Of a stretch of 64,000 bases of DNA, positions 47,990-61,372 are shown in pieces; within the stretch, counting starts at the first letter, position 1, and the number at the start of each line of letters is the position of its first letter. The stretch is from Liolophura sinensis. Taxonomy: Eukaryota > Mollusca > Polyplacophora > Chitonida > Chitonidae. The translations under genes were made by a program, and so were the position numbers. The stretch spans positions 3,603,501-3,667,500 of the forward strand of contig NC_088303.1 of the NCBI RefSeq assembly GCF_032854445.1. The letters run 5' to 3'. Under the pieces are notes generated by a model. It did not search any database and was not told the DNA's origin. It worked only from the letters and a program-made list of their open reading frames with translations.

Positions 47990-48412
47990 CTGGCCCCAAA
48001 GAGAATTGGATAAACTCATTCACTGTGAATCGGGCACTACAGAACTTGGACAAATGATGGGATAACATTACACACTGCGAATCAGGCTCCAAGGAAACTT
48101 TGACAGAGGCTGGGATAAAATTACGGAATCGGGCACCACAGAAGTTGGACAAAGGGCGGGATAACATTGCACACTTTGAATCGGACCCCACGGAAACTTT
48201 ACCAAAGGCGGAGATAAAATTACACACTGTGAATCGGGCACCACAGAAACTTGGACAGAGGCGGCGATAAAATTAAACACTGTGAATCGGGCACCACAGA
48301 AACTTGGACAGAGGCGGCGATAAAATTAAACACTGTGAATCGGGCACCACAGAAACTTGGACAGAGGCGGCGATAAAATTAAACACTGTGAATCGGGCAC
48401 CACAGAAACTAG
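47990..48412. repeat. 53-bp tandem repeat, about 7-8 copies
   Basis: The unit contains GAATCGGGCACCACAGAAAC and TTGGACAGAGGCGGCGATAA. The last three copies are nearly identical and the first ones are diverged. It lies just beyond the 3' end of ODAD3. Confidence 0.92.
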
Positions 48413-48712
48413 TACAAATGCTGAAATAACATTATCATTGCACAATTTGTTTTGTTTTATTTCGTTTCGCTAATTTTTCACATTTATTTCTCACATTTCT
48501 GTGGAAGTTAGTTACAAAGGATAGATTCTGATCAGATTGCGTTAAGCACGCAGATTGAAAAACATTGATATAATGATGGGAGCGAGCTATCTTTGCAGCT
48601 TTGTCTTTCCGTTGGTTTCAAACTAATGAAGTGTAAAAATTATGTATATATAATTATACATAGCAAAACTGAGTATGTTAACGAGCTCCTAATCTCTGAA
48701 TTCACGAATAAT

Positions 48713-51700
48713 TCAAGCCCGCCCTTTTTTCCCTTTCTTTTTGCGAGTTTTGAGTTTGGCTTCCAGCAGCTGGTTTCCTCGTCGCTTGATATCGTCTCGG
48801 GTGAGAAGTTTCTCGTTATCTATGTCGTGATCGAACAAGTAATCATCTGAAAAACAGAAACTATACCGTCATTAATAAGAGAGAAAACAACAACCGGTAA
48901 CTAAAGACGACATATAAGCATTAGAACGTCAACGGAAAGGGCAAATATCATACAGAATTTGAAAACAACATAGACAAGAGCATCTACACACATAAAGATT
49001 GCAAAAAACTAGATATGTGCATGCACGAAGTGAAAAATCGTCTTAAGTCGAAGCACACTGACTGAAAGCGTCTCGTGCATTTTGCTGGAATGAATGACTA
49101 GAATTTCCGAATCCCTTCACTTCTCAGTTCTTTTTCTGCTATTAGTAGAGCAGTGCGCGCTGAAAAGATTTTTGACGTCACGTCAACTGCTTTGTACACG
49201 CAGTTGTTACCATTTTCACAAGGGCACAGTGAAGCTGGTTTAAATGCGAAAGATGCCTTAAGCCAGTTTGATGTTGTTCGAAAGAAAGCATTCAATCTGG
49301 TTAAACTGCGGCTGGTAGCGAGGTGGTTATTTGTGACAGTTTCAGGGCTTGTGTCGGTTTATCGGTAGCTGGATCTAAAACGCTCCATGCATATTTCTGA
49401 ATATTTTTGCTATTTCTGAACTGGTTTAAATCTGACCATTTGAACGCTTCAGTTCCTTAGCTGGTATAAACTGAGTGTGATTTCTAAATTATGTGGAAGT
49501 CCCCAAATGGATTCTATTGACTTGATCTTTGACCGTGTAAATGGGATTCCTCCCTTTATAGTTATGGAATATATGTTAATTACAATTTGAAAGCAAAACA
49601 ACACACCCACACACAACAGCTGATGCACCATATATAAATCTGTTGTTTGGAGAGATTTTTTTTAAAATGATGTGAGAGGATTGCAAACAGCTACAAACAC
49701 CACACCATATTCATTGAAGTTGCTCTCTTGTGGGAGTAGACTTCAGCTGATTGACTTGTGCAGCAATGTCGCTCTCTTAAGAGCTTGATTGTCTGTCATT
49801 GAGGAATCCTCCAGAGATTACTACCTGAAGAACAACGTATACTATTGTCACGAAGTCTTTGGTCAAGCCTTTGTACCAGAGTATCTAAAGTGGACAATAT
49901 TTTCCTATATATTTTACTCCGTAGTGCCCGGAATAATGTGGAACTTTACCACATTTTAAGCACTTATACTGTAATTCTTCAACCTATTCGCATGTTTGCA
50001 AGGTGTTTATTCCGAAGGCATTAGTCTGTGAAGACTGTACTTTTGTTTCCAAAATCAACTTACAATGTGACTTGCTCTTTCATATGCGAAAAGGTTGAGG
50101 AATTAGGATATGTAAATCATACTGTTTGAAGACCAGTAGTTATAGGGGCGTCGTCTATTCTCACCTAGATCCAACAATCTGCGGGTGAGGGGTTAACAAC
50201 AGTCACTGACCAAGGCCCAACAAGCAGTGGCTGAGGGGTAAACAACAATCACTGACCAAGGACCAACAAGCAGCGGGTGAGGGGTAAACAACAGTCACTG
50301 ATCAAGGACCAACAAGCAGCGGCTGAGGGGTAAACAACAGTCACTGACTAAGGCCCAACAAGCAGTGGCTAAGGGGTAAACAATAGTCACTGACCAAGGC
50401 CCAACGATCTTCGGCTGATGGGTTAACAACAGTCACTGACCAAGGCCCAAAAAGCAGTGGCTGAGGGCTAAACAACAGTCACTGACCAAGGCCCAACAAG
50501 CAGTGGCTGAGGGGTTAACAACAGTCACTGAACAAGGCCCAACAAGCAGTGGCTGAGGGGCAAACAACAGTCACTGACCAAGGCCCAACAAGCAGTGGCT
50601 GAGGGGTAAACAACAGTCACTGACCAAGGCCCAACAAGCAGCGGCTGAGGGGTTAACAACAGTCACTGACCAAGGCCCAACAAGCAGTGGCTGAGGGGTA
50701 AACAATATTCACTGACCAAGGCCCAACAAGCAGCGGATGATGGGTAAAGAACAGTCACTGACCAAGGTCCAACAAGCAGCGGGTGAGGGATAAGCATCAG
50801 TCACCGACCAAGGCCCAACAAGCAGCGGGTGAGGGTAAGCAATAGTCACTGACCAAGGACCAACAAGAAGCGGGTGAGGGGCAAGCAACAGTCACTGACC
50901 AAGGCCCATTTGAACGCTCCAGTTCCTTAGCTGGTATAAACTGGGTGTGATTTCTAAATTATGTGGAAGTCCCCAAATGGATTCAATTGACTTGATCTTT
51001 GACCGTGTAAATGAGATTCCTCCCTTTATAGTTATGGAATATATGTTAATTACAGTTTTACTATCACTAATCGTTTTGAACATTTAAGTATTGTAGGTTT
51101 TATCAGCTGCAAATCCAGCATGTTACAGACAGTGCTCGTTGAAAAAAAATTGCTACATGTACGTCATCATTGCTTAAATTACATCAGCAATTTGTACTTC
51201 CTTGGTTCCCACCAGTATATACATCGTTAGGTATCAAGTAGATTGGAAAAATGACTGTACAGAATATCGAAGGATATACATGCAGATTCCTTTGTTAAGA
51301 CATATTACTTCTTTCCTGTTACATGCATTATCTTTTCTCGAACGTACCGTCTTCTTCGTCCTCGGCCACAACCTTTACTTTGAAGTTATCCGGTGGGAGT
51401 CGACTCTCCATGAATTCTTGGAACTGTAAAATTAATAATACCACAAAAATAATGCTATATTGATGTTTCTTTACCTTGCCATTCCCTTCCCTGAAGCTTA
51501 TGGACAAGTAAATACTCGTTCGGGAAATTAAAATTGTCTTACCTATAACGAGTGCCACTCACAGATCGTTGGTAAATGGACATACAAGATATGCTTCCAT
51601 CCTCTGGACCGTCACACATAACCCAGTTTTTATTCCTCCCCAAATGGGGGCTGAACCAAGTTTTTCTTTCACCAGTGGTCATTTTTCCCCCAAAAGTGAA

Positions 51701-54700
51701 ACTTTCAAAATTCATACGTTTGTATTTCACAGGTGGTCAGCCGGATTATTTCAAAACTCGACGATTGTGCATTTCAAAACACACGCTTTATTCAAAAATG
51801 TTTCCTACAATCATCCTAGATCTGTAACTCAGACAGCGACAGCGACTGACTAACCTTCAGAGACTTGAGTCGCATGTCTAAGTTTTCTCTTCCTTCCTTC
51901 CCTATTTCTTTCTGAAGGACGTTGATCTTCCTGCCACAGTTGTGTAAGTCCTCCAGGGGATCTCCTCGGCTGTAGTTGTGGAACGGCTGACAACGGTGCG
52001 TGGAAAAATGAATGTAGTAAGATTCCTTTTTTTGACATTCACTTATAGTGGAATCTGATACTATCCCATTCAGCTGTTTGAACTAACTACACTGTAAACA
52101 CTAATCTGTTGAATTTAACATAATATTATGCTGTCTATGTAATGCTAGTTATAATGATTATAGTATTCCGTCTCCTGAAGCCAGCATGTGTGCTATGGAT
52201 GCCGAGATAGGAAATGCGTGCATTCGCTCTTTCTATTGATTGCTTAGACCAGAAAAAATGCAAAAGGACGAAATAACGAAAGGACACAAGTGCGAGGCAA
52301 AACTACAAAATGAACGAACAAAAGCATGAAAGAGCGCGGCAAAAGTACGAAAGTGAGCGGCAAAAGTACAACAGTGCGACGCAAAACTACAGCAGGACGA
52401 AACAGAAGTACGAAAAAGCGATTTAAAAGCGGAAGGTAAAAGTACTAAAGGGTGAGGTTTGGTGGAATTTTGCCCTTTTGATGTGTCGCCCTTTCGTATG
52501 CTTTATATGAAGGAAAACTCAAAGAAACACAAGGACGAAATGAAAGTACGAAAGGGCGAGGTGAAAGTACAAAAGCCTAAGGTGGCAAAGCGTTGTTGTT
52601 TTGGGTTGCATTTTAATATTTTGTTTCGTCCTTTCAGTTCTAAGTATTCAGTAGAAAAGACGACAGCACTTGGCCGTTTTTGGTGTCCGTATTTGGCTGA
52701 TAACAGCCCATGTTCCTGCCTTTAAAGTCACCATGGCGCCCATACAATCGACAACTCTTTTTTACCTGTAATCGTTCATGCCAATGTACGTTCAATTTCA
52801 TAACAATAAAGCACAATGTGTAATCACAATACCGGTTTAAGCTTGACGTTCCACAGTTTCTGGTAAAGCGTGCTAACAGCCAGCTGGATGTCCACGACAA
52901 GATGCGTTTCATCATCCAGTTTTTTCTTCAGGTTGTCCCTCCTCTCCTCAGCTTTCTCTGTGTAGCCTTTCATCTCCTCGACCAGTCGCTCACCTCTGAA
53001 AGCAAAACAACACACCCACACACAACAATTCATGCACCATACATAAATCTGTTGTTTGAAGAGAATTCTTTTCATAATGATGTGAGAGGATTGCAAACAG
53101 CTACAAACACCACACCATATTCATTGAAGTTGCTCTCTTGTGGGAGTAGACTTCAGCTGATTGACTTGTGCAGAAATGTCGCTCTCTTAAGAGCTTGATT
53201 GTCTGTCACTGAGGAATCCTTCAGAGAATACTACCTGAAGAACAACGTATACTATTGTCACGAAGTCTTTGGTCAAGCCTTTGTACCAGAGTACCTAAAG
53301 TGGACAATATTTTCCTATATATTTTACTACATGGTGCCCGGAATAATATGTGGAACTTTACCACATATTAAGCACTTATACTGTAATTCTTCAACCTATT
53401 TGCAGGTTTGCAAGGTGTTTATTCTGAACGCATTAGTCTGTGAAGACTGTACTTTTGTTTACAAAATCAACTTACAATGTGACTTGCTCTTTCATATGCG
53501 AAAAGGTTGAGGAATTACGATATGTAAATCATACTGTTTGAAGACCAGTAGTTATACGGGCGTCGTCTATTCTCACCTAGATCCAACAAGCAGCGGGTGA
53601 GGGTAAACACCAGTCCCTGACATAATCCCAACAAGCAGCGGGTGAGGGGTTAACAATAGTCACTGACCAAGGACCAACAAGCAGTGGTTGAGAGGTAAAC
53701 AGCAGTCACTGACCTAGATCCAACAAGCAGCGGTTGAGGCGTAAACAACAGTCACTGACCAAGGCCCGACAAGCAACAGGTGAGGGGTTAAAAAAGTCAC
53801 TGACCAAGGACCAACAAGCAGCGGCTGAAGGGTAAACAGCAGTCCCTGACATAATCCCAACAAGCAGCGGGTGAGGGGTTAACAATAGTCACTGACCAAG
53901 GACCAACAAGCAGCGGTTAAAAGGTAAACAACAGTCACTGACCTAGATCCAACAAGCAGCGGCTGAGGCGTAAACAACAGTCACTGATCAAGGCCCGACA
54001 AGCAGCGGCTGAGGGGTTAAAAAAAGTCACTGACCAAGGCCCAACAAGCAGCGGCTGAGGGGTAAACAACAGACACTGACCTAGATCCAACAAGCAGCGG
54101 GTGAAAGGTTAACAACAGTCACTGACCAAGGACCAACAAGCAGCGGCTGAGGGGTAAACAGCAGTCACTGACCGAGGGCCAAGAAGCAACAGCTGAGGGG
54201 TAAACAACAGTCACTGACCAAGGCCCGACAAGCAGCGGCTGAGGGGTTAAAAAAAGTCACTGACCAAGGCCCAACAAGCAGCGGCTGAGGGGTAAACAAC
54301 AGACACTGACCTAGATCCAACAAGCAGCGGGTGAAAGGTTAACAACAGTCACTGACCAAGGACCAACAAGCAGCGGCTGAGGGGTAAACAGCAGTCACTG
54401 ACCGAGGGCCAAGAAGCAACAGCTGAGGGGTAAACAACAGTCACTGACCAAGGCCCAACAAGCAGCGGCTGAGGGGTTAACAAAAGTCACTGACCAAGGC
54501 CCAACAAGCAGCGGGTGAGGGGTAAACAAAAGTCACTGACCTAGATCCAACAAACAGTGGGTGAGGGGTAAACAACAGTCACAGGCCTAGATCCAACAAA
54601 CAGTGGGTGAGGGGAAAACAACAGTCACTGACCCAGATCCAACAAGCAGCGAGTGAGAGGTAAACAACAGTCACTGACCAAGGACCAACAAGCAGCAGGT

Positions 54701-57700
54701 GAGGGGTTAACAACAGTCACTGACCAACGACCAACAAGCAGTGGGTGAGGGGTAAACAACAGTCATCGACCAAGGCCCAACAAGCAGCGGCTGAGGGGTA
54801 AACAACAATCACTGACCAAAGCCCAACAAGCAGCGGGTTAGGGGTTAACAATAGTCATTGACCAAGGACCAACAAGCAGCGGATAAAGGGTAAACAACAG
54901 TCACTGACCAAGGCCCAGCAAGCAACGGGTGAGGGATAAGCAACAGTCGCCAACAAAGGACCAACAAACAGCGGGTGAGGGGCAAGCAACAGTCACTGAC
55001 CAAGGCCCAACAAACAGTAGCTGAGGCGTAAACAGGCACTGACCAAGGCCCAACAAGCAGTGGCTGAGGGGTAAACCACAGTCACTGACCAAGGCCTAAC
55101 AAGCAGCGGCTGAGGGGTAAACAATAGTCACCAACCAAGGACCAATAAGCAGTGGGTGAGGGGTTAACAATAGTCACTGACCAAGAACCAACAAGTAGCG
55201 GATGAAGGGTAAACAATAGTCACTGACCAAGGCCCAACAAGCAGTGGGTGAGGGGTAAACAAAAGTCAGTGACCTAGATCCAACAAGCAACGGCTGAGGG
55301 GTAAACAAAAGTCACTGACCAAGGCCCAACAGGCAGCGGCTGAGGGGTTAACAATAGTCACTGACAAAGGACCAACAAGCAGCGGCTGAGGGGTAAACAA
55401 CAGTCACTGACCTGAATCCAACAAGGAGTGAGTGAGGGGTAAATAAAAGTCACTGACCTAGATCCGACAAGCAGCTGGTGAGAGGTAAAAAACAGTCATC
55501 GACCTAGAAACAACAAGCAGTGGCTGAAAGGTAAACAACAGTCAATGACCAAAGCCCAACAATCAGCGGGTGAGGGGTTAACAATAGTCATTGACCAAGA
55601 ACCAACAAGCAGCGGGTGAGGGGTAAACAACAGTCACTGACCTAGAATCAAAAAGCAGTGGGTGTGGGATAAGCAACAGTCACGAATGAAGGACCAACAA
55701 GCAGCGGGTGAGGGGTTAACAATAGTCACTGACCAAGGAACAACAAGCAACGGGTGAGGGGTTAACAATAGTCACTGACTTAGATCCAACAAGCAGCGGC
55801 TGAGGGGTTAACAACAGTCACTGACCAAGAACCAACAAGCAGCGGATGAGGGGTAAACAGCAGTCACTGACCTAGATCCAACAAGCAGTGGGTAAGGGGT
55901 TAACAACGGTCACTGACCAAGGCCCAACAAGCAGTGGCTGAGGGGTAAACAACAGTCACTGACCAAGGCCCAACAAGCAGCGGCTGAGAGGTAAACAAAA
56001 GTAACTGACCTAGATCCAACAAGCAGCGGGTGAGGGGTAACAACAGTCACTGAACAAGGCCCATCAAGCAGCGGGTGAGGGGGAAAAACAGTCACTGACC
56101 AAAGCCCAACAAGCAGTGACTGAGGGATAAGCAACAGTCACTGACCAAGGCCCAACAAGCAGCGGCTGAGGGGAAAACAACAGTCACTGACCAAAGCCCA
56201 ACAAGCAGCGGGTGAGGGGTAAACAACAGTCACTGATCGAGGCCGGATTTAGAGTATGTCTAATTCGTTGATTCTCACCTAGTTCCAACAAACAGCGGCT
56301 GAGGCGTAAACATCAGTCACTGACCAAGGCCCAACAAGCAGTGGCGGAGGGGTAAACAGCAGTCACTGAATAAGGCTCAACAAGCAGTGACTGAGGGGTA
56401 AACAACAGTCACTGACCAAGGACCAACAAGCAGCGGCTGAGGGGCAAACAACAGTCACTGACCAAGGCCCAACAAGCAGTGGGTGAGGGCTAAACAACAG
56501 TCACTGACCAAGGCCCAACAAGCAGCGGCTGAGGGGTAAACAGCAGTCATTAACCAAAGTCCAACAAGCAGCGGCTGAGGGGTTAACAATAGTCACTGAC
56601 CAAGACCCAACAAGCAGTGGCTGAGGGCTAAACAACAGTCACTGACCAAGGCCCAACAAGCAGTGGCTGAGGGCTGAACAAGTCACTGACCAAGGCCCAA
56701 CAAGCAGTGGCTGAGGGGTAAACAACAGTCACTGATCGAGGGCCAACAAGCAGCGGCTAAGGGGATAACAACAGTCACTGACCAAGGCCGAACAAGCAGT
56801 GGCTAAGGGGTAAACAACAGTCACTGTCCAAGGCCCAACAAGCAGCGGCTGAGGGGTAAACAACAGTCACTGACCTAGATCCAACAAGCAGCGGGTGAGA
56901 GGTAAACAACAGTAACTGACCAAGGACCAACAAGCAGCGGGTGAGAGGTAAACAACAGTCACTGACCAAGGACCAACAAACAGCGGCTGAGGGGTAAACA
57001 ACAGTCACTGACCAAGGCCCAACAAGCAACGGCTGAGAGGTAAACAACAGTCACTGACCAAGGCCCAACAAGCAGCGGCTGGGGGGTGGGGGAATGGGGG
57101 AGTAAACAACTGTCACCGACCAATGTCCTATTTGGAGTGCACCGTATACACCGAATACGCAGCATGCTTACTTACTCTCTCGAGTATCCTTCATATCGCA
57201 GCAGACTATAGGCCTCTCTCAGTTTCTCCAGTTCCATGCCGAGTTTACGGCGGATTGTGAGGAACTCCTTCTCCTGAGCCTGCAGCTGTTCTCGAGTGTT
57301 GTCCTGATTGGCTACGCGGAACACGACATCCTGCAGCACCACGGGGAACAAAGAAAACAACACTGAAGTAAAAAATATCATGTTTTTGCAATGTTCACAT
57401 CAAAAGGAAGTCATGTCAGAGTTGTTTAGGATCTGAAGACCAAAGCAGAGCAATTTTGCAGCCCTAGTTTACTGCAGCTGCACTTGTGCCATGGTCCTGC
57501 AATCGACATTACCGGCTAGAAAAGTGCTCCTTATTTTATGGAGATGACATGTTAAGCAGGACATTGTCTTTGTTAAATGCAACTTGTTCCTTGTCTGTGA
57601 AAGATTTAATCCACTACAATTAATATGGCCGTATGCCTTCAGCAGACAAAATTGTCACAACTTTTTGCAATTACATTTTGTGTTCCAAACATGCATTATA

Positions 57701-58965
57701 ACGATTGTGTTTCTATCACACTTAACTAGCTAGAGTGTCACATTTCGTTCCGATTGTGACAGGCCTATATATTCCCGCTTAAAAGTACTGTTCATGGCGC
57801 CTTGTAAAACTGTGAACTATGTCAAGTAGAAACATTGGCGCAAAAAGAGAAAATGCAGCAAACAAATAGTGATACTGTCGTGTTAAAAATGTTGATGAGT
57901 AATTTACAATGATATATTTTATGTCCCAGGAGCGCTCACTCACATTGATATCCGACACTTTAACAGAGTCTTTGATTTTCTCGAAGGCATCCTCGTAATT
58001 CAGTACCCTCTGTTGTCGTTGGATGTGATTCTGTCTCTTTCTGGACTGGGCTTCTATCAACGTAATCGCAAAGATTCGTCAACCATGAAACTATTCTCAA
58101 GCAACTGATACAATTACACGGAGCCTTAATTACCCAATAAGCTATTGGCTTACTTCAGCAAACATTTGCACTTGTCAGACGAAACTACGTCACTTCAGTC
58201 AAAAAAAACAAAAAAACAAAAGCAATTACTTCTCTTGTGTGTTGATTATTCATTCACCACTACCAAAACGTTCATCGATTTAGAACATAATTAAACCGTT
58301 CCAATCTAGCTCTTTCGGTTCATCGGAGAACTAGACAACCATGCAAGGCCTGGATTCGAATCTTACTCCTATCGTCAAATTTACACGATTTCTTTTCAAT
58401 ATTGTGACATACACTCCGTTCGTACGTGGGAAGGTCTTGCAGGAACCCGCGGATGGTTGTTGGTTGGCATCAGAGTCTGCCCGAATTTCTCCTACCATAA
58501 TGCTGACCTCCGTCATACAGGGAAAATATTCTTGAGTACGGTGGAAAATCAATTAATCAATCAGTATGGCGATACTATATCACAGCTAACAATTCCTATG
58601 ATTTAATTGACTGAACACGGCAAAATCGCCCTAGTTACAAGATAGAGCTGTTGCTGAACGATTCGTTGCAATGATAGGCATGTGGACTGCCACGTATGAG
58701 GTTCGAAAGGGATAAGGCTATATAAAATACATAACTATGAATATCGCTGGACATCCGTTCAAAGTATGATATAATATATCTGAAAAGTAAATAAAAAAAG
58801 AAAGCAAATGTGAACGCAAAGGCCACTTAAAACTACATCGGCAACTACCGTTATACATTTTTTTCAGAACTGTTCTCCTGATCGTCAAGAACTCATGTGT
58901 TTGAATTGTAAGACTGTGGAGGAAAGAAAAACACTTGTTCGCTTACTGACAACGAAAGTGGCCTC

Positions 58966-59005
<40 letters not shown>

Positions 59006-61224
59006 CAATTACTCCCACCCCCCACCCCCAAAAATTAAAGACTAAAATAATAACTTTTTCAATGGCCATAGTGAAGCTAACATCAGTTTTTGTTATTTTT
59101 CACATTGGCGTTACTAATTTATAAACTCTGTTACATAATGAAAGCATCAAGTATGTAAGATACGCATATATTTTGTCCATGTACATACAATGAACTTACC
59201 TGAAATAGCGTCAGTGCTTAACATTGGTCTACCCTGAAAAAAAAAAAAGGCCAAACTGAAAATTTCCTGTCTGAAATACTTTGACGGGTAAAGGATGAAA
59301 GGCAAATTACGGTCTTTCAACTGCGCGCATACAACAAAGTGTAACAAATTAAGATTATATTTAACAAATGAAATGATGGAATACTATGAATAAGGTTATG
59401 CCAAACTTTTGTTGCATAAAATCGTTTGATGTAAAAAATGAAAATTAGAACCAAAAAATCACCCGTCGCTCGTATCTTTCGGTTGGTTCTCGTCTGCGCT
59501 CCACTTCTTTTTTCATCTGGTTCAGGAGTTGGTCACGTGATTTCTTGGCTCTATAAAGCTCTCGCTCTGTTGTCATCAATTGTCTCTGAAATTCGACAAA
59601 CCCGTACAGTTAGGCCAAACATGTTTACTTCTTTGACTGTTGTTTAAACGCAATCATCAAGTTTTTCACACATACGATGGCGGTCATTTTCATGGATGGA
59701 TTACCCGGCCTAAGCTGACCTTTGGCAAATTACTGTCGAGCTGTCACATGGGTGACGTATATGTAGACATACACAACACAGTGTACACGTGGTCTTCATG
59801 AACTTTAAACTTGTCAAACGGTCACACAAGCGTCGTCACCAAAGCCCCACAAACAGTGAGGGCGAAGTCTGAAAATTCCCTGTCTAAACCAGTGTCCCAT
59901 CTGGTTTGCCTGGGCTCACTTCAGTTTTGAGAGCGGGGGCAGGACAGAGTGCATGTAGGTGACAGGAAATGTTAGGAGACTGTAAAGATATTAAACTTTG
60001 GTCTAAACAGTTAGAAGGAATAAGCGGTGTGTAGTGTGTTGTTTTCTTGAAAATAGATCCTCAGTCCAAAGCCATGGCATACGGTTTCGTAGTTACTTTT
60101 CTGTACGGCATCCTAAGGATCGTCTCTTCCCTACGGGTATGTAAGGTCTAGACCTGAATAGAAACTAGAAACTGCCATATTTCTTTTACGGTTGAATTTG
60201 GCCTAGTAAGAGGAACATGTTTTGAGCTCATCATGACTCAAGGCACATGTGTGGATAAACATTTTTCGTATATTTCGCCATGGCTTTGGACTTATATTCC
60301 TGAAAGCACGGCGGCATGGAGGAATGCCGTCGAATGTGTTCAGAATTACCCATGATGCATTGTGATCAGGGCTGGCTTAAGGTGCCAACATTGAAAATTG
60401 TCCGTTGATAGCTGTGGAGAGGAGGGAGAGTCGTTCATTTCTCGGTTTGAGTGAGATGTTGCCAACCTATGGGGCAGGTTACTTGCAGCACATGTATAGT
60501 AATAAACAGTTACCTCCAAAGTCTTTGTTAAATGCACAGGCTTACATTTCTATTTCTTAAGTAACGTGGTGTCATTTAAATATTTGTAGCGAGAAAACTA
60601 TAGATCGTAGCTCAAATCCGTTGGCATGCACCAGAAACTACATGCCTTGGACTACAGTTTGGTGAAAGTTTCAGATCTTAGTCTGAGATTGTAGCTTTCG
60701 TAGATCTCAAGTGACTGGCCATTGAAATTACGTGATCGAAAAACGCCTTTGACCATATCTCAAAAGTTACAAAGATAGGCAAAATCCGATAATATCCCAG
60801 CACAGAGTCACCTAATTAAGCTAATTGTAGAAGGCCCAGTTGAAAAAGTGGGCCAAGCGCACTTAAGGAACAGATTTAATGGTTGCCACCTTCTCGTAAC
60901 AAAATGGTGTACTCGGATAAAACTTTTCATAAATGAGATGGTGTTGAAAGTAAAACTAGTCGATCAAGTGAAGGGCTTCTTGCTAACGGCCCCTTCCACT
61001 TTGGAGATCTTAATGTGAACCTCTGGAAGTTTAAGTATGGTAAACAGTGCTGCCATATAGGGGGCCCACCAACGTCTCGAGAATTTCTTAATCTAACCTA
61101 CCTTGGCAACTTCGCTGGTAGTGCAGGCTTTGCCACTGAGGGCGGTCATCTCTTTACTATCTCTCCTGGCTTGGATAACGGCTTCTTCCAGAGCATCCAG
61201 ACGGCTTGGGTAATTCCGGCACTC
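48713..61224 (-). CDS. ODAD3: ODAD3 (CCDC151), outer dynein arm docking coiled coil, 3' nine exons
   Basis: Part of the docking complex that fixes outer dynein arms to doublet microtubules in motile cilia. Exons in transcription order: 61102-61224, 59463-59585, 59200-59233, 57944-58053, 57176-57330, 52833-52995, 51855-51986, 51348-51423, 48713-48846. They give 1050 nt, 349 residues plus stop, all in phase. The sequence is almost wholly charged helix/coiled coil (LDALEEAVIQARRDSKE, RELYRAKKSRDQLLNQM, YEDAFEKIKDSVKVSDIN, LREAYSLLRYEGYSREGE). Near the end come FMESRLPPDNFKVKV, an acidic EDEEDDD run and a basic KLKTRKKKGKKGRA tail, the same order as in vertebrate ODAD3 (about 595 residues). Roughly 250 N-terminal residues lie beyond the right edge. 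Introns are swollen by a 3.5-kb minisatellite and a Ty3/gypsy element. Confidence 0.88.
49436..51058. repeat. 1.3-kb duplicated intron segment bracketed by 153-bp direct repeats
   Basis: 49436-49588 and 50906-51058 are near-identical (TTTGAACGCTTCAGTTCCTT...ATATGTTAATTACA). Between them, 49589-50905 is a copy of the sequence that begins at 52998, exactly at the intron edge next to ODAD3 exon 52833-52995. The copied piece comprises about 570 bp of unique sequence plus about 740 bp of the 46-bp array. It looks like a copy-paste insertion with a very long target duplication, in the last ODAD3 intron. Confidence 0.88.
50165..50905. repeat. 46-bp minisatellite, shorter copy, about 16 units
   Basis: Same unit as the 53.6-57.1 kb array (CACTGACCAAGGCCCAACAA, then GCAGTGGCTGAGGGGTAAAC). 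It arrived with the duplicated intron segment. Confidence 0.93.
52250..52575. repeat. irregular AAAAGTACGAAA-type low-complexity repeat
   Basis: Repeated phrases such as GCGGCAAAAGTACGAAAG and CGAGGTGAAAGTAC at uneven spacing within an ODAD3 intron. No fixed period and no coding potential. Confidence 0.7.
53575..57110. repeat. 46-bp minisatellite, about 77 units, in an ODAD3 intron
   Basis: Head-to-tail units with many substitutions. Composition is uneven (CTAGATCC versus AAGGCCC; GGGTTAACAA versus GGGTAAACAA), and some two- to four-unit blocks are duplicated exactly (for example near 54050-54180 and 54290-54420). On the transcribed minus strand almost every unit reads GTTGTTTACCCCTCAGCC, a fair 3' splice-site look-alike. 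Confidence 0.95.
58330..58565 (+). mobile_element. SINE, strongly diverged
   Basis: GATTCGAATCTTACTCC (B-box region), GTTCGTACGTGGGAAGGTC, AACCCGCGGATGGTTG, CTACCATAATGCTGACC and AAAATATTCTTGAGTACGG. It lies in an ODAD3 intron. Confidence 0.8.
58963..59003. repeat. (AAT)n microsatellite
   Basis: About 13 uninterrupted AAT triplets in an ODAD3 intron. Confidence 0.97.
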
Positions 61225-61241
61225 CTGTCAACGGTACCGAG

Positions 61242-61372
61242 GAGGGATATTTATTTACTTGATTAGTGTTTTACGCCATACTCAAGCTTACACGACGACG
61301 GCCAGCATCATGGTGGGAGGACACCGCACAGCGACTGGGGGAAACCCACGGCCCTTTGTGCCAGACCTCTCC
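61242..61372 (-). mobile_element. SINE 3' fragment, minus strand
   Basis: Reverse complement of the SINE tail and body: TTTACTTGATTAGTGTTTTA, ACGCCATACTCAAGC, CGGCCAGCATCATGGTGGGA, GGGGGAAACCCACGG. It begins 18 bp from the ODAD3 exon at 61102-61224 and so sits in the polypyrimidine/branch region of that exon on the transcribed strand. Confidence 0.88.

Noticed and set aside
53199-53510. 103-codon open frame with hydrophobic stretches
   Set aside because: It lies in an ODAD3 intron. Its duplicate at about 49790-50100 has stops and indels in the same frame, and I recognise no family.
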